From assembly GCA_022842725.1 (NCBI GenBank), contig JALHOZ010000006.1, forward strand, positions 1 to 64,000: DNA of 64,000 nucleotides, in the 5' to 3' direction. The DNA comes from Saprospiraceae bacterium. GTDB lineage: Bacteria > Bacteroidota > Bacteroidia > Chitinophagales > Saprospiraceae. Positions 47,701 through 54,853 of the stretch are shown one piece after another. Both the position numbers and the translations under genes were made by a program. How positions within the stretch are numbered: position 1 is the first letter of the stretch; each line of letters opens with the position of its first letter. The notes beneath the pieces were generated by a model. The model searched no databases. It worked only from the letters and a program-made list of their open reading frames with translations, and had not been told where the DNA came from.

Positions 47701-48269
47701 CTGTTGAGATCTTCTTCCGTATTTTTGAGTTTTTGCAGGGTTTCCTTTTTCCGCATTTTATACTTGGACACACCGGCAGCCTGTTCAAACATCCGACGAC
47801 GGGCATTTTCTTTATTTTCAAGAATGTCATCCACCATTCCGAGGGCAATAATGGCATAACTATTCGAGCCAATGCCGGTATCAACAAACAAAGAAGTAAT
47901 ATCTTTGAGCCTGCACACGACATTATTCAACCGGTATTCCGACTCACCACTTCTGTAAAGGGTACGTGAAATCGTGACAAACTGATATTCAGAAGGCAAA
48001 ACACCTCTTGTATTTTCAAAAGTGAGGGCTACCATAGCAGCGGCAGCTTCTTTTTTGGACTTGGTTCCGTTGAAAATAACGTCACCCATACTCTCCAGCC
48101 GGAGTTCCTTACTTTTTTGTTCACCCAAGACCCATCTTATGGCGTCAACGATATTGGATTTTCCACTTCCGTTTGGTCCGACGATTCCGATTACATCATC
48201 CTGAAAATGCAGAATCGTGTCGTTGGCAAAACTTTTAAAACCTTTTATTTGTAAACTTTTAAGTCTCAT
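44724..48269 (-). CDS. smc: Chromosome segregation protein SMC
   Basis: This 1181-residue ATPase starts MRLKSLQIKGFKSF at ATG 48269; a longer upstream frame is less likely. Walker A is GPNGSGKS (31-38), followed by VDAIRWVLGEQ. Two long coiled coils flank a hinge (about 500-640, including FEGYPESIKFLH and KGVIELYLDQYLNYFVVEEV). The C-terminal head has the signature LSGGEKTLTATALLFA and Walker B CIFDEVDAPLDD. SMC compacts and separates chromosomes with ScpA/ScpB, which are not adjacent. A TATCTTTG element lies just upstream (48276-48283). acpH follows. Confidence 0.97.
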   Translation of the reverse strand: MRLKSLQIKGFKSFANDTILHFQDDVIGIVGPNGSGKSNIVDAIRWVLGEQKSKELRLESMGDVIFNGTKSKKEAAAAMVALTFENTRGVLPSEYQFVTISRTLYRSGESEYRLNNVVCRLKDITSLFVDTGIGSNSYAIIALGMVDDILENKENARRRMFEQAAGVSKYKMRKKETLQKLKNTEEDLNRIEDLLFEIDGNVKTLEKQAKRTQKYNEIKQKYKESSIQHAVYSIQSLKEKYKSIAETLRVQQDLYRENDTAMLKVQVQLEKEKKLNLDKEMALNEKQKRMNELVSKIRSLENEKVLLNQKSGFTQKAQDNLKRTLTETEQNIETLKNEIVHLTTRIENENTISAQYSETLEKSKALHMRLREKYSLVKSEFDEKQKQLMVLEKEQYELEKEIAILKNTGDNLEIEWDRIHEAIELRQKNNVEIQSGYESLVAEINKKSTEHKKLLSSEEERLVQIEKNEKNAESIREKLSQVNRALDSKQNEFDLLKSMIENFEGYPESIKFLHDNWKKDPVILGDILDVDEDFKGVIELYLDQYLNYFVVEEVADAYKAIQLLSKAQRGKANFFINNQFDPTPEIKDKPKGLIPAIQHVKIDQKYKNLLNQLLKDCYIFDGDVSSMEFLEDRKNDWVILSKDGHFIKTRKTISGGSIGLFEGKKIGRKKNLDHLAKNIQDYIQQKSQLEKDQDVLHQTLIQLKNNRNKEIVQALAQEINSLQQKLVKAQVQLDEFQKFQEEQQGKLSDIKSQKKKLEIQKEEKYSFLSLVQSKVQTILKTDDKGDSELTQLSESLSKASEQFNQDTIQMIRHQNLLENLQKELEYKNTRSVEHAQKFENDRYRLLAEEKAMIDIRDELNQLDASLVSFYEEKKRYNASLSESEQAYFQTKNAINDLDDQIRKYQKEQNALQYQIQQLKDDFTELKFKISGVGERLKIEFNIPVNDIINQEPEPGIDYEVLGEEIEKLKNRIANYGEINPLALEAYNEMNERYQKIVQQKNDIVSAKDSLLETIREIESTATKQFYEAFETIRANFIKVFRELFTDDDTCDLVLENPDNPLESEIEIIAKPKGKKPKSISQLSGGEKTLTATALLFALYLLKPAPFCIFDEVDAPLDDANIQKFNKIIQKFSKDSQFIIVTHNKSTMVEVDILYGVYMQEPGVSAVSAVDFKKIQQETVGQ

Positions 48270-48534
48270 AAGGCGCAAAGATATACAATTATACGCCATG
48301 AAATGAATACTGAAGCATACTTCGTTTTCAGACAAAATGACTCCGTTTATTTATATGACCGGAGATAATAGAAATAAAATATTGGTAATATAACACTAAC
48401 AATTTATGAATAAATTTAATATAAAATTTTAGTTAACATAAAATTTAATGTCTTTTCTGAACTTTTTTTTTGTAATTTCCTTTTATTCGTCTAATATTGT
48501 GCGAATTTTTAAAAATATATAAATTTTTCTATAT

Positions 48535-49245
48535 ATGTCATCAGAAAATGTTACCGTTAGATACAGCGATGAAGATTTGACAGATTTTAAAGCGGTGATA
48601 GACTCCAAGCTGGCAAAGGCTATGGAACAATACCACAGTTTGAAAGAACAACTGAAAGATATCACTGAAAATAATACAGACGATTTTGCCAAAGATATAA
48701 CTGACTTTTCATCGATTCAATCTGAGATTGAAATGTTGAATAATATGGCAAATCATCAACGTAAATACATTCAGGACCTTGAAAATGCGCTTATCCGTAT
48801 CAACAACAAGTCTTATGGAATCTGTGTTGTCAGCGGAGAGTTGATTGAAAAAAAGAGATTGCTTGCTGTCCCGACCACGACTAAGTCAGTGACTGCCAAA
48901 ACGCAATCTGAAATGAAAGACAAAATGATCATTCCCAAAGAAAAACTCAGAGGGTTTGATGATGAAATGGATCTTGACGATGACAAACCGGCTAAAAAGG
49001 CAGAACCTAAAAGCCCTGTTATTATTACCAAAGTTATCAAAAAGTCAACAAAACCAAAAGCTGTTGATCCATTGGAAGATGATGATCTTGACAAAATTTT
49101 CTCAGAGTTGGATGTCATCAAAGAATTGGATGAAGCAGATCTGAACATCGAAGAGGATGAAGATGATATCAGCTATGATTCTGACGAAGATCTCGACATG
49201 ATAGCTGATGATGATGCCTATGATGAAGATGAAGACATGGAATAA
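48535..49245 (+). CDS. TraR/DksA-family-like protein with degenerate zinc finger and acidic tail
   Basis: This is a 236-residue protein. A coiled-coil helical hairpin is predicted over about 10-90 (DFKAVIDSKLAKAMEQYHSL ... IQDLENALIRI). The DksA-like globular motif NKSYGICVVSGELIEKKRL (about 92-110) holds only one cysteine, so a C4 zinc site is absent. The tail from about 180 is almost only D and E (LDMIADDDAYDEDEDME). The family binds RNA polymerase through the secondary channel. Bacteroidota versions with the sequence YGICxxTGxLI are common. A terminator lies 11 bp after the stop. The effect on transcription is inferred from the family. Confidence 0.82.
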   Translation: MSSENVTVRYSDEDLTDFKAVIDSKLAKAMEQYHSLKEQLKDITENNTDDFAKDITDFSSIQSEIEMLNNMANHQRKYIQDLENALIRINNKSYGICVVSGELIEKKRLLAVPTTTKSVTAKTQSEMKDKMIIPKEKLRGFDDEMDLDDDKPAKKAEPKSPVIITKVIKKSTKPKAVDPLEDDDLDKIFSELDVIKELDEADLNIEEDEDDISYDSDEDLDMIADDDAYDEDEDME

Positions 49246-49256
49246 AAAAGTCTAAG

Positions 49257-49280
49257 AAGCGGGAAATCCCCGCTTTTTTA
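49257..49280 (+). terminator. Rho-independent terminator after the DksA-like gene
   Basis: A 7-bp stem AAGCGGG/CCCGCTT is followed by T residues, 11 bp after the stop and 30 bp before rsmG. Confidence 0.8.
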
Positions 49281-49309
49281 TTTTCTTTACACCATTATTA
49301 TATTTTTTG

Positions 49310-49936
49310 ATGACAGATCTGATCACTTCTTACTTTCCGGATATAACTGAAGAACAAAAAAACCAATTTTCTGCCTTACCGGAATTATACGCTGAATGGA
49401 ATCAAAAAATTAATGTCGTTTCCCGAAAAGATATCGATCATCTGGTAGAACATCACGTCCTTCACAGTCTGGCTATTGCCAAATTTATGCCGTTCAAACC
49501 AGGAACCAAAGTTTTTGACCTCGGTACCGGAGGAGGATTTCCAGGTATCCCGCTGGCTATATTATTTCCGGAGTGCCAGTTTGTATTAGCAGACGGAACC
49601 GCAAAAAAAATCATTGTGGTCAATGAAATCATAGAAGCGCTTACATTAAAAAATGCTACCGGCCTGGCTAAAAGAGCTGAGGAAGTGAAAGAAAAATTTG
49701 ATTTTGTGGTGACACGGGCTGTCGCCAAAGTGGACAAACTACTTCCCTGGGCACGAAGAATGATTCATCAAAAACATGCGAATATCTATCCAAACGGGTT
49801 GATTGCATTAAAAGGCAATGTCAAAGAAGAACTTAACCTGATCCCTAAACATGAATATACCGAAGTAGTACCGATTTCAAAGTATTTTTCAGAACCCTAT
49901 TTTGAAGAAAAATTTATTCTTTATATCCAAGGCTAA
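49310..49936 (+). CDS. rsmG: 16S rRNA (guanine527-N7)-methyltransferase RsmG
   Basis: This is a 208-residue SAM-dependent Rossmann methyltransferase. Motifs: VFDLGTGGGFPGIPLAI (SAM binding), FVLADGTAKK, and VVTRAVAKVDKLLPWARRM. It methylates G527 of 16S rRNA; loss gives low-level streptomycin resistance in several bacteria. ATG 49310 is preferred over the adjacent TTG. Its end overlaps the convergent FAD oxidoreductase gene by 23 bp. Confidence 0.95.
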   Translation: MTDLITSYFPDITEEQKNQFSALPELYAEWNQKINVVSRKDIDHLVEHHVLHSLAIAKFMPFKPGTKVFDLGTGGGFPGIPLAILFPECQFVLADGTAKKIIVVNEIIEALTLKNATGLAKRAEEVKEKFDFVVTRAVAKVDKLLPWARRMIHQKHANIYPNGLIALKGNVKEELNLIPKHEYTEVVPISKYFSEPYFEEKFILYIQG

Positions 49937-51044
49937 TACCTATTTCATCGGCCAGTTTTTCACCCAAATACGAACCGATGGCAACACCCATGCCACCCAG
50001 TCTGACGCCAAAGATGATATTTTCATTTTTCCACTTTAAGATGGGCTCTTTCACCTTTCCGATGCCCAGAATACCACTCCACCACATTTCAATGTGATCT
50101 GACGCTCCGGGATACAACCTTTCCAAAAACCGAATTAATTCATCCTGTATCCGTGTGGTATTACCAAACTGATCGGTTGATTCATTTTGTAAATCCGTAT
50201 TTCTGGCACCTCCCAACAATATTCTGTTTCCTACATTCCGGAAATAATAATATCCTTCCTGAAAATGAAAACATCCGGAAAATGGCAAATCCGGCAGTTC
50301 CTGAGTGATCAGCACCTGATTTCGCGCCGGCAAAACTTCTGCTTCCGGAAACAACTTACGGGTAAAACCGTTTGTGGTGACGCATAATGTTTGAAACGGG
50401 ACCCGATACCCTTCTGTCGTCACTAACAATTTTTCTTCGGTGAGCACTTCACTAACAGAAACTCCCGACTTAAATATCACGCCTCTTTTTCTGGCCAAAT
50501 CCTGCAAATATAACATCATATAAGCCGGCTGCAGACTACCTTCAAAAGGGTTAGAAATCATTTTTGAATAAAAGGATGACCAAATAGTATTATTGACTAC
50601 CGAAAAAACTTCTGGAATGTCAATGGTATCTGCCAAAAACTGATTCAGAAAACTCAACTTTTGTTCCGCTTCGCCAAAAGTGGCATCTTCCTTGTCAAAA
50701 ACTTCATATCCTCCGTTCTGCTGATAATCCATGATCTTTGTTGGCACTCTGGATAAAAGTTTTTTAAGCCCCAACCATCGCATTTTGACAATTTCGGCAG
50801 TTTTATTTTCCCCCATGACTGCAATGTCATGAATCAATTCTGTGGGTGAGCCAAAACAGGCGAATCCGGCATTTTTTGTACTCGCTCCCAAGGAAACCGG
50901 AGCTCTGTCAATGACACACACCTTTAGTTCGGGATACTTTTCAAGCAGCGAAAGTGCTGTACTTGTCCCTGTAATGCCGGCTCCCAAAATGGTGACATCA
51001 AATTTTTCCTGAATAAATTCTTTTTCCCAAAAACTTAAAACCAT
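49914..51044 (-). CDS. FAD-dependent oxidoreductase (DAO family)
   Basis: This is a 376-residue amine/amino-acid oxidase-type flavoprotein. The dinucleotide fold TILGAGITGTSTALSLL is near the N-terminus, SLGASTKNAGFACFG follows, and the C-terminal part GVRLGGMGVAIGSYLGEKLA is typical of glycine oxidase/D-amino-acid dehydrogenase relatives. A longer TTG-initiated frame to 51074 exists; ATG 51044 gives the normal start. Substrate unknown. The gene stands alone between rsmG and a divergent membrane protein gene. Confidence 0.83.
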   Translation of the reverse strand: MVLSFWEKEFIQEKFDVTILGAGITGTSTALSLLEKYPELKVCVIDRAPVSLGASTKNAGFACFGSPTELIHDIAVMGENKTAEIVKMRWLGLKKLLSRVPTKIMDYQQNGGYEVFDKEDATFGEAEQKLSFLNQFLADTIDIPEVFSVVNNTIWSSFYSKMISNPFEGSLQPAYMMLYLQDLARKRGVIFKSGVSVSEVLTEEKLLVTTEGYRVPFQTLCVTTNGFTRKLFPEAEVLPARNQVLITQELPDLPFSGCFHFQEGYYYFRNVGNRILLGGARNTDLQNESTDQFGNTTRIQDELIRFLERLYPGASDHIEMWWSGILGIGKVKEPILKWKNENIIFGVRLGGMGVAIGSYLGEKLADEIGISLGYKE

Positions 51045-51123
51045 TATCTTGTGCCCGCTTTGATGAATGAGCAAATCGTTCTGACAAAGGTAACATTTGA
51101 TTTTTTATTTCAAACCAAAAATT

Positions 51124-51561
51124 ATGATTCAACGAATTCAGAGTATTTTTTTATTATTAAGCAGCATAGGTTTTTTTAGCTTGTTTTCACTGCCTTTTGC
51201 AGTTTCAGACACCGCTATTCCACAACTTTTGGCTGACCGGATGTACAACATTCAGGATCATGTTGTTCTCATTATTTTGGCTGTGTCAGGTGGTTTATTG
51301 GGTTTGGCCTCCATTTTTTTGTTCAAAAACAGAGAACTGCAAATCAAACTATCCCATTTTCTCATTATCGTGACCCTTTTGTTGCCTTTGGTGGCCTTTT
51401 TGTTAATCTACAATGAAGGAACGGCTATGATCGGGGGAGCCACTATTGATGACGGAACCGGATTATATGTTGTGGGAATAAATATTGTTTTTGCTTTTTT
51501 GGCATCTTATTTTATTAAAAAAGACCAAAAACTGGTTGAATCTATGGATAGGTTGCGCTAA
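51124..51561 (+). CDS. DUF4293 membrane protein
   Basis: This is a 145-residue protein opening MIQRIQSIFLLLSSIGFFS, with four hydrophobic helices (about 6-25, 45-70, 78-95 and 110-135) and a basic tail. The MIQRIQSI(F/Y)LLL start and the four-helix layout are the features of the Bacteroidota DUF4293 family. No function is known. ATG 51124 is chosen over a start 27 bp upstream, because family members begin MIQRIQ. No clear partner genes. Confidence 0.85.
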   Translation: MIQRIQSIFLLLSSIGFFSLFSLPFAVSDTAIPQLLADRMYNIQDHVVLIILAVSGGLLGLASIFLFKNRELQIKLSHFLIIVTLLLPLVAFLLIYNEGTAMIGGATIDDGTGLYVVGINIVFAFLASYFIKKDQKLVESMDRLR

Positions 51562-51652
51562 AAGTAAATAATTAAGCATATTTTTTTTCCGAGGTTCCTT
51601 TTCCTAATAAACATAGACTACCGATAAACTTTTTTAAATACCGGAAGTTGCC

Positions 51653-53257
51653 TTATTTTTTTTTAAGGTACTGTATTGCTTTCTGATATATGGCATCTTC
51701 TTCGTTTGATATTTTTATGGCATCACTTTGAGAAAGATATATCCCTGCAAGGATTTCTTTAAAATAAGTTTTTGTCAGCCCGGAGAGTTTATTTTGCAAA
51801 TCCGGCGACACTGTAACATTTGCAAAAGCCAAAAACCGATCGAAATCATCGTCTGACCAGGAAAATGTACTGATCGTTTGGTAGGTATTTATTCCGGCAA
51901 AAGGTTTTTTATCCATATTTTTCAAAAAATATTCAACAAAAAATGGTTCTATTTTGGTAAATTCATGATGAAAATACATTGAATCCAGCCCTACAAAATC
52001 ATCAGGGTAGATTCCCCCACCCGATGCAAGTTTCCTTCCTTCGACCAATGATGTAAACCCTTCATCCGTTTTGCTTATGTTTTTTGATTCATTAAAATAA
52101 TCACCATTTTCCAGTCTTGTCATGTGATCATCTTCATAGGTTTCTTTGTCCTTATAATCTCTTTGGATACTTCTCCCTGATGGTGTATAATATTTCGCCA
52201 CCGTCAATCGGATGGCTCCGCCGTTTTGTAAATCATATTGTTCCTGTACCAAACCCTTGCCGTAAGTACGTCTGCCGATGATTCTGCCCCGATCCCAATC
52301 CTGCAGAGCACCTGCTATGATTTCTGATGCAGAAGCAGAGTTTTCATCCACTAGAACGACCACTTTCTGAATGTCAAAAAATCTTTTGCCCGTGGTTTTA
52401 TATTCAGAACTTTTGTTGTTTTTGGATTTTGTAGTGACCAGAATTTTATCTTTATCTTCGAATATCTGGCACAATATATTGGTGGCTTCAGGTAAAAAAC
52501 CACCCGGATTATCTTTTACATCGATGATCAGGTTTTTAGCTTTTGACTGTCCAAAAAGCTTTTCCACATGATTCATAAATTCCTGATACGTATTGGATCC
52601 AAACCTGTCAATTTTTATGTATATCGTAGAATTATCTACGTGGTAAGCACTGGTTATACTGGGAATCGGAATATCTTTGACGGAAACTTCAACATTCAAT
52701 TTTTTACCTTTACGCAGTATTTCGAGCTTTACCTCGCCTTCTCTTTTTTTCATTTTTTTTCTGATTTCAGAAAAAGGCATTTTTTGACCTGCAACACCCT
52801 CACCGTCAATTTTTAATATTCTGTCACCTGTAAGTAAACCTTTTTTTCTGGCGGGAGAGTCCTCAAGAGTTTTATAAATAACTGCTGTGTCACGAATCAT
52901 CATAGTTTCAATACCGATTCCGTAAAACTGGCCTTCCATTTGATTATTGACCTCTTCCACCTCTTCAGGAGTCAGATAAGCAGAATGAGGATCAAGATTC
53001 TGAACCAGAGCAAATACAGCATCATCTATCAATGTATCCGTATCAATACTGTCAACGTATTTACTTTCAATAAACCGAAGTAATTCTTCCACACGGCCAG
53101 TCGGATAATACGTACCTTCCACATCCAATACGTCAATCAGTGCATTTTTTTGATGATTTCCTTTCATTCTGAATCCAATCATTACACCAATTGCCAAAAC
53201 AGCCGCTATCAAAAGGGGTTGAATAATGCTGAATTTTGTCCGGATGTCTTCCTGCAC
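51653..53257 (-). CDS. S41-family carboxy-terminal processing protease
   Basis: This is a 534-residue CtpA/Tsp-like protease with an N-terminal membrane anchor (about 11-27), an N-terminal helical part, a PDZ domain at about 90-175 (GIGIETMMIRDTAV ... GLLTGDRILKIDG) and the S41 core. The catalytic serine is in VDENSASASEIIAGALQDW (Ser in SASASE) and the lysine is in YGKGLVQEQYDL. It acts in the periplasm, trimming C-termini of envelope proteins. The C-terminal 150 residues form a DUF3340-like helical region. The gene stands alone; upstream is the divergent DUF3467 gene. Confidence 0.93.
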   Translation of the reverse strand: MQEDIRTKFSIIQPLLIAAVLAIGVMIGFRMKGNHQKNALIDVLDVEGTYYPTGRVEELLRFIESKYVDSIDTDTLIDDAVFALVQNLDPHSAYLTPEEVEEVNNQMEGQFYGIGIETMMIRDTAVIYKTLEDSPARKKGLLTGDRILKIDGEGVAGQKMPFSEIRKKMKKREGEVKLEILRKGKKLNVEVSVKDIPIPSITSAYHVDNSTIYIKIDRFGSNTYQEFMNHVEKLFGQSKAKNLIIDVKDNPGGFLPEATNILCQIFEDKDKILVTTKSKNNKSSEYKTTGKRFFDIQKVVVLVDENSASASEIIAGALQDWDRGRIIGRRTYGKGLVQEQYDLQNGGAIRLTVAKYYTPSGRSIQRDYKDKETYEDDHMTRLENGDYFNESKNISKTDEGFTSLVEGRKLASGGGIYPDDFVGLDSMYFHHEFTKIEPFFVEYFLKNMDKKPFAGINTYQTISTFSWSDDDFDRFLAFANVTVSPDLQNKLSGLTKTYFKEILAGIYLSQSDAIKISNEEDAIYQKAIQYLKKK

Positions 53258-53510
53258 GTTATTTATCTTTAAAATCTAACCAATACTATCCAAATTCTTG
53301 CCAATTTTTTTCAATTAACATTAAATATCGTTTTGATGCACAAGAGATATTTACAAGACACCCTAATAACCTTTTAAACAGGTCATTAAATTGTTTGTTT
53401 TGTGAGATGCTAATCTTAAATAATGAAATCAAAATAATCGGATTTTTACCGGAATCGACAACAAATCCTATTCGTTTAATGTTTGCATAACATACAAAAA
53501 TTAATAAATC

Positions 53511-53831
53511 ATGAGTGACGAAATTAAACAAAATAATAATCAGATCAATATCGAATTGTCAGAAGAAATAGCTGAAGGAACCTATTCAAATCTGGCTATT
53601 ATATCCCATTCTCCGTCAGAATTTGTTCTTGATTTTGTGAGATTGGTACCCAATGTCCCGAAAGCAAAAGTGAAGTCCCGGATTATTCTTTCTCCGCCTC
53701 ATGCCAAAAGATTGCTGAAAGCATTGATGGACAATGTAAAACGTTATGAGGCACAGTTTGGCAACATAGAGGACCCGGAACAAGGTATGCATATGCCTCC
53801 GATGAATTTTACTCCGACGGCTCAGGCATAA
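53511..53831 (+). CDS. DUF3467 protein
   Basis: This is a 106-residue protein with the DUF3467 features: NLAIISHSPSEFVLDFVR, then KAKVKSRIILSPPHAKRLLK and LMDNVKRYEAQFG. Members are small cytosolic proteins conserved in Bacteroidota and elsewhere, with no known function. The ATG at 53511 is the only sensible start. A FecR gene follows after 62 bp, with a GGCA-TAAAGTTTAT / ATAAACTTT-TGCC inverted repeat between (about 53829-53869). Confidence 0.87.
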   Translation: MSDEIKQNNNQINIELSEEIAEGTYSNLAIISHSPSEFVLDFVRLVPNVPKAKVKSRIILSPPHAKRLLKALMDNVKRYEAQFGNIEDPEQGMHMPPMNFTPTAQA

Positions 53832-53893
53832 AGTTTATAAAAATAGAGTACAAAAATAAACTTTGTGCCTTTATTGGGTAAATACGTGTCAAT

Positions 53894-54853
53894 ATGAACC
53901 ATAACCTTTACGAATCTTTAATCGACGACCCATCATTTATCTCATGGGTTCACAGTGATTTTGAAGAATCAGATTCAAAATGGTCTGACTTTATAGACGA
54001 AAACCCCGATGATTACGAGACGATAAACAAAGCTATTTATACAATCAGAAGCCTCAGAGGAGAAACTTTTACGTTTCCTCAAAAACAGGAGTTATTGTCA
54101 AAAATAGAAAAATCAATAGGCGCAGAAGTCATCTCTATTTCAACAAATCAACGGTTTCCTATCAAAAAAATGTTGGCATATGCAGCCTCTTTAACGGCTA
54201 TTTTGGTATTCGCTCTGTATTTTATTGGTAAAAAAGAATATATTTCCGAAACAGGGAAACAATTATTGGTGACCCTTCCTGACCAATCCAAAGTTACCTT
54301 AAATGCTCATGCCACTTTACGTTTTAATACCATGACATGGGGCTTTAAAAGGTCCGTTGAACTGGAAGGCGAAGGTTTTTTTGAAGTTGCCAAAGGTGAG
54401 AAGTTTGATGTTAACACCCAAAACGGAAAGGTGCAGGTATTAGGCACTTCTTTTAACGTGGATAGTCGTCAGAATCATTTCCATGTTTTCTGTTATACAG
54501 GAAGAGTAGCTGTGAGTGACCTGAAATCAAAACAAAAGTTTACCCTGTCACCGTATGAAGGAGTTCAGATAGAAAACGGAACGGTTACAAAATTGTCAGA
54601 GGAAAACAAATTGAGAACCGAACCATTTTGGAAAAGCGGACAGGAATACTTTGAAGAGGTAGCTTTAAAAAATGTTGTTGTCGATATTCAAAAATATTTT
54701 GAACAGAAAATAACCGTCTCTCCGGACATCGAAAACATAAGACTGACCGGATATGTACCCACAGATAATTTTGAAACAGCTTTACAACACATCACTTGGC
54801 CACTGGAACTGCAATACAAAAAAGACAAAAATCAGGTTTACATATACAAATAG
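53894..54853 (+). CDS. FecR-family anti-sigma factor (no sigma gene adjacent)
   Basis: This is a 319-residue protein: N-terminal cytosolic part (1 to about 85), transmembrane helix at about 94-112 (MLAYAASLTAILVFALYFI), FecR domain at about 118-215 (GEGFFEVAKGEKFDV, VLGTSFNVD), and a C-terminal DUF4974-like domain at about 245-318. Unlike the locus at 2.5-4.1 kb, no ECF sigma gene is next to it. The TonB receptor gene overlaps its 3' end by 58 bp, so translation is coupled. It may control a distant sigma factor or have lost its partner. Confidence 0.92.
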   Translation: MNHNLYESLIDDPSFISWVHSDFEESDSKWSDFIDENPDDYETINKAIYTIRSLRGETFTFPQKQELLSKIEKSIGAEVISISTNQRFPIKKMLAYAASLTAILVFALYFIGKKEYISETGKQLLVTLPDQSKVTLNAHATLRFNTMTWGFKRSVELEGEGFFEVAKGEKFDVNTQNGKVQVLGTSFNVDSRQNHFHVFCYTGRVAVSDLKSKQKFTLSPYEGVQIENGTVTKLSEENKLRTEPFWKSGQEYFEEVALKNVVVDIQKYFEQKITVSPDIENIRLTGYVPTDNFETALQHITWPLELQYKKDKNQVYIYK

